Below, one piece after another: positions 22,534 through 33,169 of a DNA stretch of 49,547 bases. The stretch is from Hofstenia miamia. Taxonomy: Eukaryota; Xenacoelomorpha; Acoela. Under the pieces are notes generated by a model. The model ran no database searches, was not told the origin of the DNA, and worked only from the letters and a program-made list of their open reading frames with translations. The first letter of the stretch is position 1. The number at the start of each line of letters is the position of its first letter. The position numbers and the translations under genes were made by a program. The stretch lies in NCBI GenBank assembly GCA_004352715.1, contig SCFE01000120.1:909607-959153 (forward strand), in the 5' to 3' direction.

Positions 22534-22806
22534 GAACATATTCGCATATCAGACCGAAGGCTATACAGGCAAATCCAACGCATGGGCGTAAAATATCCAC
22601 TGCATAAATACGTTCCACAGCGAACAGAGTATGCAATGACAAAGCTACGACACAGAATGCCGTCAGTAAGGAAAACGACCAGCTCTAAAGAACTCTCCCT
22701 CTTCCCCAGCCGATTCCTGAAATCGTGAACTCTCCTTTATTCATAATCTTAATGTTATGATGATTATCAGATTAATAAAAGTTTACTTACTTACTTACGT
22801 ACTTAT
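22534..22806 (+). mobile_element. 3' end of a non-LTR retrotransposon with (TTAC)n tail
   Basis: A frame open from the gap edge (EHIRISDRRLYRQIQRMG) ends at TGA 22726-22728. It is followed by a short 3' UTR (AATCTTAATGTTATGATGA) and a TTAC microsatellite at 22782-22800. An ORF end, a short UTR and a simple-repeat tail form the usual 3' structure of LINEs. The protein segment is basic and could be the C-terminus of a LINE polyprotein; the clade is unknown because the rest is in the gap. CpG content is much higher than in the gypsy element. Confidence 0.5.
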
Positions 22807-23036
22807 TGCTCAACCTCTAAATTTCATCTTCAATGAATCATTAAAACAATGCAGCCTTCCAAATTGTTTGTAACAAGCATATATTACTACGGTTTTCGAA
22901 AAGAAAGTTGTAACTTTAGCCAATAAGTAAAATTTTCGAACAACTCTTGCATAATTATATAAGTGACCAACTTTCAAAACACCAATTAATGGCAAAAACA
23001 TAGTTTAGTTGCCGCAAGAATTTTTTAACTGATGAT

Positions 23037-23745
23037 CATCTTTTATATGCTACCGAATATTGGCGATCATATCTTGACTCTAACCAATCTGCTGCAGTGG
23101 CATGTCTTGAGCATTCAATAGCTTTTGACTCCATTAATCATGATATCTTATATATAAAATTAGTATCTAGTTATCTAACTAACAGAATTCAGTGCGTCAA
23201 ATTAAATAATACTTCCACTAATTGGCTATTTGTAAAAAACGAAGTACCGCAAGATACCATTCTTGGACCATTACTTTTTGATGTATATGTAAACGACATG
23301 CAGCAATATACGAATTGTCAATGGATTTAATACACCGACGATGGCACATGCATTTTTAGCCAAAATATATCCTTAAATCAAGCAATAAATGATTTAGAAC
23401 AAAATTGTTAAAAATTTAGTAAATATACACAAATTGAACAACAACTGTGAAAAAACGGAATTTTGCATCCCAAAACCACCGGGAAAAAGTTCAATATTAC
23501 CAAATTTTTTCACTTACTTTTAATAACGGCTCAATCTCCCCTAATGAATCCTTCAAATATCTAGACATAACTATTGACACAAAATTAACATACAAGCTGT
23601 AAGTAAAAGAAATCTTAAATCGCATGGCAAAGAGTATCAAAGCTGAACATTTAGCCTCTGCTAATATGATCCAATTACTTCATGCTTTACCCATGTGTCA
23701 TCTTAACTATGCAAATACACTTTTTTCAAATTTAAATGAAATATT
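23037..23745 (+). pseudogene. Non-LTR reverse transcriptase fragment A
   Basis: The frame around 23097-23330 reads AVACLEHSIAFDSINHDIL, then YLTNRIQCVKLNN, NEVPQDTILGPLLFDVYVND, matching the AFD...NHDIL and GVPQGSxLGPLLF blocks of jockey/CR1-like LINE reverse transcriptases. The catalytic YADD-type block is degraded to YTDDGT just after a stop at 23328. Later pieces (SPNESFKYLDITIDTKLTY, LHALPMCHLNYANTLFSNLNE) match the thumb and C-terminal part. Stops and frameshifts are numerous. It ends abruptly where fragment B begins. Confidence 0.75.
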
Positions 23746-24380
23746 ACGAGATGTGTCTGAAATACGTCGACGATACTACTTTTTGGGAAGTAGTAAAGAA
23801 ATCAGCGTCAGGATGTGGCATTGACACACTAAGACAGGTAGTAAACTGGTCAGATGAACACAATATGGCATTGCATCCAAATAAATCCAAGGAACTCACT
23901 ATATCTTTCTTGCACAATTTTACCCAACCTGCTTTACTTGAATTTGATGACATCATCGTCAATCGTGCCGACCCTGTGAAACTACTAGGCGTTTTTTTAC
24001 AGTCGAACTTGAAATGGTCAGAAAATACAAATCACTTGGTGCGCAAGGCGTCCAAACGTCTACATTTTCTTAAGCTTTCAGTTCACAATGGTGTTACCCC
24101 TGATCACGTCTACACTATTTACACTTCCACCGTGCGACCCCTCTTGGAATATTGCGCTCCTTTGTGGCATAATCAGCTTACACAAAGTCAACGTGACAAT
24201 ATCGAACGTATACAGCGTCGAGCTTTCAAAATAATTTTGCCCAATTTGACGTATTCTGAAGCACGTGAAAAACTGAGTTCACCTACACTGTTTGATAGAA
24301 GAGAAATTATATGTGGCAAATTATGGAATAATATTCAGAAGTCATCACACCCTCTCCATTACCTTGTTCCTCAGGCATGA
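23736..24380 (+). pseudogene. Non-LTR reverse transcriptase fragment B, 5'-truncated
   Basis: Begins within RT at KYVDDTTFWEVVKK, the block holding the catalytic Asp pair, and continues through NMALHPNKSKELTISF, VKLLGVFLQSNLKWSENT, TSTVRPLLEYCAPLWHNQL and ERIQRRAFKIILP to a stop at 24380. This is the C-terminal part of a LINE RT common in marine and other invertebrates. The frame is intact, so the copy is younger than fragment A, but all upstream domains are missing, as expected from incomplete reverse transcription. The 3' UTR runs to a GTGAC...GTCAC hairpin near 24595-24616 and an (ATT)n tail. Confidence 0.8.
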
Positions 24381-24656
24381 ACCCATCTTTATTCTTTGCG
24401 CACTCAACGTTCCCATGATACTTTTGTTAAAACGAATCGCCTTGGATCCTGGTTCATTTACTGACATATAAGAAAAGGGCGTTTCATGATTCATACGACA
24501 TAACCTAGAGTTTTCTGTTTTGCCACCCTCGCAGTTATTTTGTTCTTGTATAATTTTTGTGGTGTATGTACATGTAGTATATTCTCTCCGCATGTGACTT
24601 TGACCTTTTGGTCACCGGCATTGTTTCAAAATACACACATTATTATTATTATTAGT
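24381..24656 (+). other. 3' UTR and (ATT)n tail of LINE fragment B
   Basis: Non-coding after the RT stop. It ends with GTGACTTTGACC, TTTTGGTCAC (inverted repeat) and ATTATTATTATTATTAG, a simple-repeat tail typical of CR1-like elements. Confidence 0.55.
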
Positions 24657-24659
24657 AAA

Positions 24660-26341
24660 AAACTTAAATAAAATGAAAATGGGCATTGAATGTTTGTTAT
24701 AAAAACACCAAAACATAAAAGTACATTTTTTCTTCCATGCTGTTTCCAAATCAACAGTTGATTTTTAATATTTTCATCAAGTTTTTTAAAATAACGAATC
24801 AAATACATCCTTATAATTCAATATCTCGCAACTTTTGTTGTATGCGCAATACAAGAACTTATCATTATACTAGCATTAAATTTCGAGAAAAGAATCAAGC
24901 AGCAGTCTTTTATTAATCTTGCGCAATTCGTAATTCGAATCGATTACCAAATGAAATTAAAATGATTAAGGTGAAAAAAAATTGAAAGCATCTATATTGA
25001 AAGAAAAGTTCACTTTGGGTAAATCAAATTTTACATTAACACGAAATTTCTATAGCCTGAATCTAACAGAATATGCATTCTTATTGTTTGTAAATATCAT
25101 TAGTTATTATTCTTAGCGCTATTAAGATAATAATCAGTCTTGTAATTGAAAATATTATCTGAATAAAGAATATCTTATCTAAATTGTACAAATTGCAATC
25201 CGAAGAATGACATCTCTTGGATTTACAATTATATTTCATTTAAATAACAAAAAAACAATGAGAAATGTTTATATATTACTAAGAATAAAAAGATTTTTAA
25301 ATCAAGATGAAATTGAATGTTACTAATTGCATTAGTATGTACTAATGTAATTTGTGGTAAGCAAGTGAATTAAAAAATTATAATAAAATAAATAATGCAT
25401 TAAATGAAAAAATATTATCTAAAAACATATTGATGCTATTTGAAAAACTAATTCTTGAAGTAACATGTGCTGTAAAATTCTATTAACTTGAGTTAAATTT
25501 GATTAAAGTCAGACAATTGAAGAAATATTGCTTGCATGCTTTTACCAACACATTTCTGTTTATCAGGATACAGGATATAATATTTCATTAAATAAGAAAC
25601 AGCAAGTAGTTAAAAACTGCATGGAAAAACAAAAAAATTTCTTATACCTTCTAATATTTATATTGGTTTAGAATTCATGTAAGGAAATATATGGCCCTAT
25701 CCATAAGTAAATAGATTTTCAGAAAAAAAATTATTTCAATATTGAGTAGTAAATTCTTGGACATTTGCTTTTAGAAAACTTTGATAATTTAGGATACTCT
25801 ATAAGGAATAATACGTGGCGCAATTTTTTAAGTTCTTAATGTGTATATGTGTGTTGTGTATTGTTATTTATTTATTTTTTATTGTTTTTTTTAATTTGTA
25901 AAGTAGCTTTTTTTTTAGTCTTTGTGTATATAATGTTGTACATATTTAGTATTTTTGTAAATATTATGTGTATTCAATCATGTGTATACAAGACTAAAAG
26001 TTATAATACAGCTATTGAAGAATAATATAATGTATGTGAGAAAATTTTGTGGGAAATGCACATCAGCAAACTTCTCACTTTATTAAGGCTACAAAAAGTT
26101 GTCAAAGTTTGACAGAGTGTACACATAGCATAGATGATAGGTTTAATTGCATACAAAGCAAACTTGACTCATCCATGTTTTGTAATTAGATTACTATGAA
26201 AATTATCAAATATTTGAATTTTTAGCATGGAATCTATTGAATGCAAATATTTATTGAAATATTAAATCATTTACAAAAAAACATATGAAGATGTGCACAC
26301 GACATCTATGATAAAATTTAAAGCCATTCAACATGCAAAGC
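24660..26341. other. Non-coding AT-rich stretch
   Basis: No supported gene, RNA or element ends. T-rich runs occur near 25860-25920. Confidence 0.7.
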
Positions 26342-26345
26342 AGAA

Positions 26346-26627
26346 CACGGTGTGCCTGAAAAAAATTTAGTGTCATAACAGGACCCGTCTTAGATTTCAA
26401 TTGGATATAATTATATGGGTGTCTAGAAGTTAATTAACGGTAATCTTAAAATCTTTCATCGACGTCTTTTTTCTCTAGGGCAAAAAATCAAAATGGCGCC
26501 CTACATTCCATATATGGTAAGTGACAAAAATACTTTTTGAAAAGACCCGTCTAAGATTTCAATTGTATATATTAATATAGGTGTCTAGAAGTTAATTAAC
26601 GCTAATTTTAAGATATTTCATCGACGT
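26346..26627 (+). repeat. Left terminal inverted repeat of the Chapaev-like element
   Basis: Contains one full copy and part of a second copy of a roughly 160-bp unit that starts GACCCGTCTTAGATTTCAATTG and ends TACTTTTTGAAAAG. On the left side the second unit is complete and a third begins at 26703, so direct repeats extend past the inverted repeat. Each full unit holds an ATGGCGCCC word and a GTAAGT splice-donor-like site. Confidence 0.9.
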
Positions 26628-26830
26628 CTTTTTTCTCTAGAGCAAAAAATTAAAATGGCGCCCTACATTTCATATATGGTAAGTGACAAAAATACTTTTT
26701 GAAAAGACCCATCTAAGATTTAAATTGTATTTCAATTGTACTCAATTGGAAATGCAAAGAGTACCATAAAAAATAACTATTCAAAAAGTCATTTTACGTT
26801 AATGGAATCAACAGTTTATTCGTTTCAAAA

Positions 26831-27610
26831 TCACACGTGTTGTCCATTGTAGCATCTCACTGCCTGCAACAAGCGATTTCCGTATTCAGGGTTATTCAAA
26901 CTGTTCACTTTGAATCTCTTCCATGTTTCATTGAAGTCGTGGTGTATTGACTCCGATGTCTGCTCTGACCACCTTCCGAGACCACTTTGACTGATTTCAC
27001 AGAATTTTGGAACATGGCAAAAGATTATATGGAGTTTCGGGGTGACAGAAGCTCCAGGAAGTTCAATGTACTTCAATTTGAACATTTCCATGTCTTCTTT
27101 GTACGTCGATTCTAAGTAATAGCCAAAACACGAAGTGACCACTTTTTTGAATGCCCTGTATGCAGCAACAAAGGGCATGATGTTCACTGGACAAATGCTC
27201 GCCAAGATGTCCACCTTATTTAGTAGATTTTTGCAAGTGTTTCCCGTGAACGTTCCGCTGTGCATTCCTTCTCGATGGCAGTAGCATAAATCCAGCCATT
27301 TGGAACCTTCAGGCCAAACAGAGATCATCGCTTTGTAAATCGTGTTTACCACTCCAATGAATAGATGTAATTCGGGTGGAGGAATTAGCTCCAAAATAGG
27401 TGTGTCCTTGTTTGGGTGCGTCAATATTGGGGGGTGTATCACATTACCATACTGCTTAGCTTCATTTATCTTTCGGCCCGACGACATGTATCATCACTTA
27501 TTTTGGCTTTTTGCTTGATAATTGACGAGGCCACTTTTTCAATAACGTTATCGGGCAGAATTGACCTAACGTTTGAGACGGCGTTAACACGGTTACATTC
27601 ATGAATTTTC
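26831..27610 (-). pseudogene. Transposase of the Chapaev-like element, C-terminal part
   Basis: Reading from the gap, frame one gives HECNRVNAVSNVRSILPDN to a stop at 27466; the frame beginning at 27487 (MSSGRKINEAKQYGN) continues to 26831. The overlap implies a one-base frameshift near 27470, from decay or an assembly indel. Useful blocks are IPPPELHLFIGVVNTIYK, YCHREGMHSGTFTGNTCKNLL and TPKLHIIFCHVPKFCEISQ followed by LGRWSEQTSESIHHDF. The last block recalls the region around the catalytic Glu in RAG1/Transib/CMC transposases (K-H...H-P....G..SE...ES). This is family resemblance by eye, not proof. Confidence 0.65.
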
Positions 27611-28395
27611 NNNNNNNNNNNNNNNNNNNNNNNNNNNNNNNNNNNNNNNNNNNNNNNNNNNNNNNNNNNNNNNNNNNNNNNNNNNNNNNNNNNNNNNNNN
27701 NNNNNNNNNNNNNNNNNNNNNNNNNNNNNNNNNNNNNNNNNNNNNNNNNNNNNNNNNNNNNNNNNNNNNNNNNNNNNNNNNNNNNNNNNNNNNNNNNNNN
27801 NNNNNNNNNNNNNNNNNNNNNNNNNNNNNNNNNNNNNNNNNNNNNNNNNNNNNNNNNNNNNNNNNNNNNNNNNNNNNNNNNNNNNNNNNNNNNNNNNNNN
27901 NNNNNNNNNNNNNNNNNNNNNNNNNNNNNNNNNNNNNNNNNNNNNNNNNNNNNNNNNNNNNNNNNNNNNNNNNNNNNNNNNNNNNNNNNNNNNNNNNNNN
28001 NNNNNNNNNNNNNNNNNNNNNNNNNNNNNNNNNNNNNNNNNNNNNNNNNNNNNNNNNNNNNNNNNNNNNNNNNNNNNNNNNNNNNNNNNNNNNNNNNNNN
28101 NNNNNNNNNNNNNNNNNNNNNNNNNNNNNNNNNNNNNNNNNNNNNNNNNNNNNNNNNNNNNNNNNNNNNNNNNNNNNNNNNNNNNNNNNNNNNNNNNNNN
28201 NNNNNNNNNNNNNNNNNNNNNNNNNNNNNNNNNNNNNNNNNNNNNNNNNNNNNNNNNNNNNNNNNNNNNNNNNNNNNNNNNNNNNNNNNNNNNNNNNNNN
28301 NNNNNNNNNNNNNNNNNNNNNNNNNNNNNNNNNNNNNNNNNNNNNNNNNNNNNNNNNNNNNNNNNNNNNNNNNNNNNNNNNNNNNNNNNNNNNNN
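27611..28395. other. Assembly gap (785 N) inside the transposase
   Basis: It separates the N- and C-terminal parts of the transposase frame, so the first catalytic residues cannot be checked. Confidence 1.
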
Positions 28396-28535
28396 ATCAT
28401 TAATCCGTCGATGCAATGATTTTCAATCAAGCGGCGAATGTTATTGTTTATTAAACGATGATCTTTTCCTTTCCTGACGCAAAGTAAACACAACACTTTC
28501 CGAGATTCTTCGTGTGTCCTCTTCCGGTTAGGCAT
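28396..28535 (-). CDS. Transposase of the Chapaev-like element, N-terminal part
   Basis: ATG at 28535 opens MPNRKRTHEESRKVLCLLC and continues NNNIRRLIENHCIDGLM to the gap. The basic start and the CLLC pair could belong to a zinc-binding DNA-recognition domain. The start could be an internal Met of an exon spliced from the micro-exon at 28963-28986; TTTGAG just upstream could act as an acceptor. Confidence 0.5.
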
Positions 28536-28851
28536 AATGGCTCAAATGACACAAACGCAAATCAGAAAGGTTTAAAATTTCAAATTAAACTCAATCATAA
28601 TCACAGAGTTTATGTTGTAGAAAGCTATGCCTTTTGACGAGCATTGAATTTAGGTGTTGTAGATAGCGCTATGCAAGTCACGTGATCCGCAATCATCAAA
28701 TATTTAGATTATATTAAAACAGACATTAATGCAAAAGCAAGAGATATCGGCTAAATGGAAATTAAACAACGAAGTCATCGTTCAGAAACTGTGCCAACGT
28801 TGATGTCGTCAATGTGGGTCTAGAACTTAATTAGACATACTGACTTAAAAG

Positions 28852-29133
28852 CCGTCGATAAAAAATCTTCAAATTAGCGTTAATTAACTTCCAGACACCT
28901 ATATTAATATATACAATTGAAATCTTAGACGGGTCTTTTCAAAAAGTATTTTTGTCACTTACCATATATGGAATGTAGGGCGCCATTTTGATTTTTTGCT
29001 CTAGAGAAAAAAGACGTCGATGAAAGATTTTAAAATTACCGTTAATTAACTTCTAGACACCCATATAAATATATCCAATTGAAATCTAAGACGGGTCCTG
29101 TCATGACACTAAATTTTTTTCAGGCACACCGTG
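28852..29133 (-). repeat. Right terminal inverted repeat of the Chapaev-like element
   Basis: Inverse of 26346-26627. It faces the 5' end of the transposase frame, so it is the likely promoter side. Confidence 0.9.
28963..28986 (-). other. Candidate 24-bp first coding exon inside the terminal repeat
   Basis: On the minus strand ATGGCGCCC opens eight codons (MAPYIPYM) followed at once by GTAAGT, a consensus splice donor. The same arrangement occurs on the plus strand in the left repeat at 26493-26516 and again at 26655-26678. Only the right-hand copy points at the transposase. AAAATGGCGCC also resembles a YY1-type site, which marks some transposon promoters. Confidence 0.35.
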
Positions 29134-29137
29134 AGAA

Positions 29138-32100
29138 ATTATGCTGACAAATTGACTTAAAATAAGGGATTCCAATGTTTCTATTTTTTCACTAATTTAG
29201 GCGCGTACCACCATCTACAGATTACATGCTTGCTGCTGTTAAAATCAGAGCTAATATAGATGCTCTGACGTATATGCACATTATATAAGAAGCTTGTTTT
29301 GAAAAAACAGCCAATTGACAGAATTTTGCAAAATTAAAACAAACTGAAAATCCGAATTCACATGTTGCACTTATTAAATTGTAAGCCATGAACGAAAGGA
29401 TAACATACTTTATGCTATCCGAATGTTGTAATATATGTAAGAAAGGCAGTAAATTTGTGTAATTAGCATTAAAGAAACTATTTCAAATGGTCCATCAATA
29501 TTTGTTGACACATCTAATAGATAAGGAATTTGCATTGAACATTAAATTTTTGTCATTATCAAAATTGCATTTCATCCTATTTTCCTGTTTTCATTAAAAC
29601 TTAGCTAATTAAATGGGCAAATGGCTTTCTTTTAAACGACTTAGATATCCATGGTTTATAATTAAATATGGGTTCAACAATTATTGTTATATTGCTATTT
29701 TTGAGAGAACATCTTCATTTCGTCGAAAGAAGCCTTTAGAATGAGTCTTTGCAATTATTCAAACTTTCATCACATTGGTTTTTACGTATATTTATTTAAT
29801 TTTCTTAATAATTCTCTAGATTTATAAAACTATTTTAACAACTGAACAATGCTTGCAATATATTTGATAAAGCTTAGTTTTCAAAGTACAAGAAATAATA
29901 AATACAACTAAACTGTAGAAACAAATTCTCCAAATGAAAAGCCTCAATTGTACTCGCAGTGGTTAATATCTCCAAAAAACAACAGTGATTCCATAAAGCC
30001 TCTAATAATTGATTACCACATTTTTGAAAAACTTCTGCATTCTGATATTCACAAACTTTTCATCTTTAAATTGCCAGTTTCTTCTAAAAAGATGCTACAG
30101 TTTTGCATCTTCTATATATATATATATATATATGTATACTAAAAACCTAAAAATATATTTTAAGAAATGTCTCCACTCATCGATAACTAAAAGAAAAGGT
30201 AGTAAAACAACACTTCTGGGACACATTGAAAATATAAAAGAAAAATAATTATATACAATCAGAGAAGTTTATCAAAATAATAGAAGCGAAATTAATATTA
30301 GATACATTACAGACTCTTTGTTAAAGAATCTTTGACAATTGGTCCTTATCTTCGCTTTCTTCACTAAATGTCTTCACAAAAATTTTATTTACATAGAGTT
30401 TTTGATCTTTTAGAAGGCATGCATTCATGATTTGTTGTCAGATCATTTGTCTATTCAGCAAATGCTTCATTACACAAGGCCTTTTGGTAGGCGACTAAAT
30501 TAACTATAAAAAATTACATTAAATACTTAAATATAATAACATTCCCCTCTAAAACTCGAATATCATTAAACAGACCAATTTTCTTGAGGATTCTTGCAGT
30601 TTTTTGAAAATAATTTTGAAGTGGTGAACCAGCACAAACATATCCACACTTCAGCGAATTAATTGGTACAGCACTCACTTCTGATGTGCTAATAAGCTAA
30701 AGAATAGCACATAGCATTCTAAAATTGAAACTCTTTAAATTTAACTGTGCTTAAAACTTTAAAGTCAATGATTATCCAATCAACTTCACATTGAACAATG
30801 TTGTAAAAAAGAGGTAAATACTGAAATCATTAGAAAGCAGTTTCAAATAGCATTAAAAATTTGAAAAAACGCATTACCCTGCAAAATTATTTAGCAAAAA
30901 CTAATTCAATACAAGAAAAATTTCGTTTAAAATTATTGTTGTCAGAAATAATGTAATGTGCTGCATTTCAAATTCCTAAATGAAAAGCTAACTTAAGTGA
31001 ATAAGAATTTTTACTTTTTGAAATCAGCCTTAACATTAATGAAATGGAATGTTACAGGAAAAGCACATGATATTCAAGAAATTTATGAGATATAAATGAG
31101 ATATAATGACAAATTCACAAAATATATGACAATCAAATACAAAAAAAACTACAAATTATGTACTAAGTGAATCACATTAAGTTGTTTTCAAAGTGAATAA
31201 CACAAAAAACATTTAGGTTTAATTTTCTCAATGTCAAGTACTGAATATGAGTATCAAACATAAGTAAAAGTAAACATGGCTGAAGACGATGAGTGTATAG
31301 GTTAGGTGAACAGATTATTTGGACTAAGCAATTCTCAGCAATTAACATATATGTTCTTTCCTTAGTAAGTGCAAAATTAGACAAATAGTATTTAGAATCA
31401 TTTAATAAAAATGCAGAATCTTTAACATAAATAACAAAATAACGGAATTCAAACAGTTACTTGAAAAATTCAACCGGATTAAAGTAGAACATTATAAAAG
31501 TACAAAATTTACTTCCAATTTCTAATTAGTGACAAAAATATTTGAATGCTTTATAAGGCTATGAATGAAGTTTAATTACTACTAAGCAATTTTTCATACT
31601 TGAAAGCACTAAAATTTTCTAACCTTGTAAACTTAAAAACATTAAGATTCAGGTGTGACAAAATACATACATTATATAAAAATATTTCATTACTGAATTC
31701 TGCGCCATTTGAATTGAATCAGACGAAATTCAGAACTGCTCAAAATACATAAATCCTAATGCATTACACTAAAATTCTTAAAAAGAGAAAACAGGAGCAG
31801 GTTTAAAATTCAAATTCCAAAGTCCAATAAACACATTTTGAATTTTGAGTATTCTCTATTTATTCTTAGAATTTTTTAGAGATGAATTGAAACCTTATTT
31901 TTCATACAGTACTAGAGCAAATGTTTGAAAAGATCTTGATATAGTAAATGCATTGTTTCCAGTGGAAATTGAGAGAAGACAAATTGAATGATCGAGCAAG
32001 TGTGTGTTCATGCTCATGATCATTTCTGCAATGATAATCTTCATCACTTCACAAAGTGCAATCTAACTCACTGTAGACAACTCTATTCTGAAGACATTCA

Positions 32101-33099
32101 CCCCAAACTTCCTTTTTCACAAACTTTAAATCGTCCACATAATTTTATATTTCCCACAGGAGCATCAAAAATAAAGGATTTTACACTTAAGGTAAATACG
32201 ATTTCATTTAAAAGAAAAATTTATAATTAATTAAATTTTTAATATATACTATGGGAGAAATGAAATCTACTAGATTAGCAGGCTTATTATATCCATAAAA
32301 ACACCACACCGGAACACCTTGCTCTTATCTAGTGATGTCAAACATATCATTGGCCAAAGTTATATACAATTAGATCTAAACAAGGACATACCATTGATAT
32401 TTTACTACCCGTGAAAAGCAATTTGAGTCCACTCAACATTTTAATTTTGCAAGTTAAGTGTTGTTCGTAAAAAAAAATGTGCATTGTCTTAAAAATCACC
32501 ATTGAGTAGTTCAAGACATAGTTACTTTTTTCAGACAAGGCATGATGAAATATTTGTGTGAAAAAATATTAATTTCATTGAGTGAACTGCTCTGTAGACG
32601 CTGAAAAACACAAGTGATAATTATTTTGAGGCAAAAAGTAAAATAAGTAGAACTAGTGCAAATAAAATGATGTAAGCAAAACAGGATATTACTCAGGAGT
32701 AGATATTGTGTCCCACATAGAGACTTCTGTCAGTGTTTATAACTATGAAGTTCCTACTTAAATCAAAAAAGTGAAAATACTTAAATACAAAACTGCTCTT
32801 CATGTTTCAAAAGAATAGAAACACTCATAGTATTTTTTTAAATATAAATTAGAAATTTGAAAATATAGTAGATTAATTTCAAACATGTTTAAATGTTTTA
32901 GAATAGTATTTTGGTCAGTCTAGTGATTACATGTCCTTGCTCATACATGGAGCCACAGCTGTAAAGCTAGAAATTTTAAATTTCAATGAGTGATAGCAAC
33001 CTGATTTTTTATGAGTACCCAATACAACTAGATAATTGTAGTGAAAACAACTGATCTATAGTAAACACTTCCATAATTCACTACTATTAAAATAAAGGA
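29138..33099. other. Long non-coding AT-rich stretch
   Basis: Short ORFs here (such as 31988-32230) have no family resemblance and random-looking composition. I see no element ends, RNA genes or splice-bounded frames. An (AT)n tract lies at 30115-30134. Confidence 0.65.
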
Positions 33100-33166
33100 A
33101 GAACAGATTGGAGTTGAACCAATGATTCCCAAAACTATGGGTGTGATACCACTTCACTACTGTTCT
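33100..33166 (-). tRNA. tRNA-like sequence with a shortened anticodon arm
   Basis: The minus strand folds with a 7-bp acceptor stem (AGAACAG with CTGTTCT), a 4-bp D stem (GTGA with TCAC) around AGTGGTA, and a 5-bp T stem (ATTGG with CCAAT) around TTCAACT. GGTTCAACTCC matches the internal B box and AGTGGTA the A box. Only 19 bases remain between the D and T arms instead of about 22, and they give at best a 4-bp stem (CCCA with TGGG) with a 6-base loop, so no anticodon can be read. No T-run terminator follows. It is a tRNA pseudogene or an unusual organellar or foreign tRNA. Confidence 0.5.
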
Positions 33167-33169
33167 CTA

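Larger units (their letters stand above)
26346..29133 (-). mobile_element. Chapaev-like (CMC) DNA transposon, 2788 bp with internal gap
   Basis: The termini are inverted: CACGGTGTGCCTG at 26346 and CAGGCACACCGTG ending at 29133. The terminal inverted repeats are about 282 bp long (26346-26627 and 28852-29133) and over 95 percent identical by eye. AGAA at 26342-26345 and 29134-29137 is a 4-bp target duplication. Ends beginning CAC with a 4-bp duplication fit the Chapaev branch of the CACTA/Mirage/Chapaev group. Transib also has CAC ends but makes 5-bp duplications. A transposase frame lies on the minus strand and is split by the gap. Confidence 0.7.

Noticed and set aside
26831-27487. Assigning the element firmly to Transib/ProtoRAG because of the CACGGTG ends
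   Set aside because: The target duplication is 4 bp, not 5, and CAC ends are shared by CACTA and Chapaev groups. No nonamer-like motif with 12 or 23 spacing is evident.
31988-32230. Small Cys/His-rich plus-strand ORF as a zinc-finger protein
   Set aside because: Spacing of Cys and His fits no known finger, it lacks splice context, and the frame is short enough for chance.
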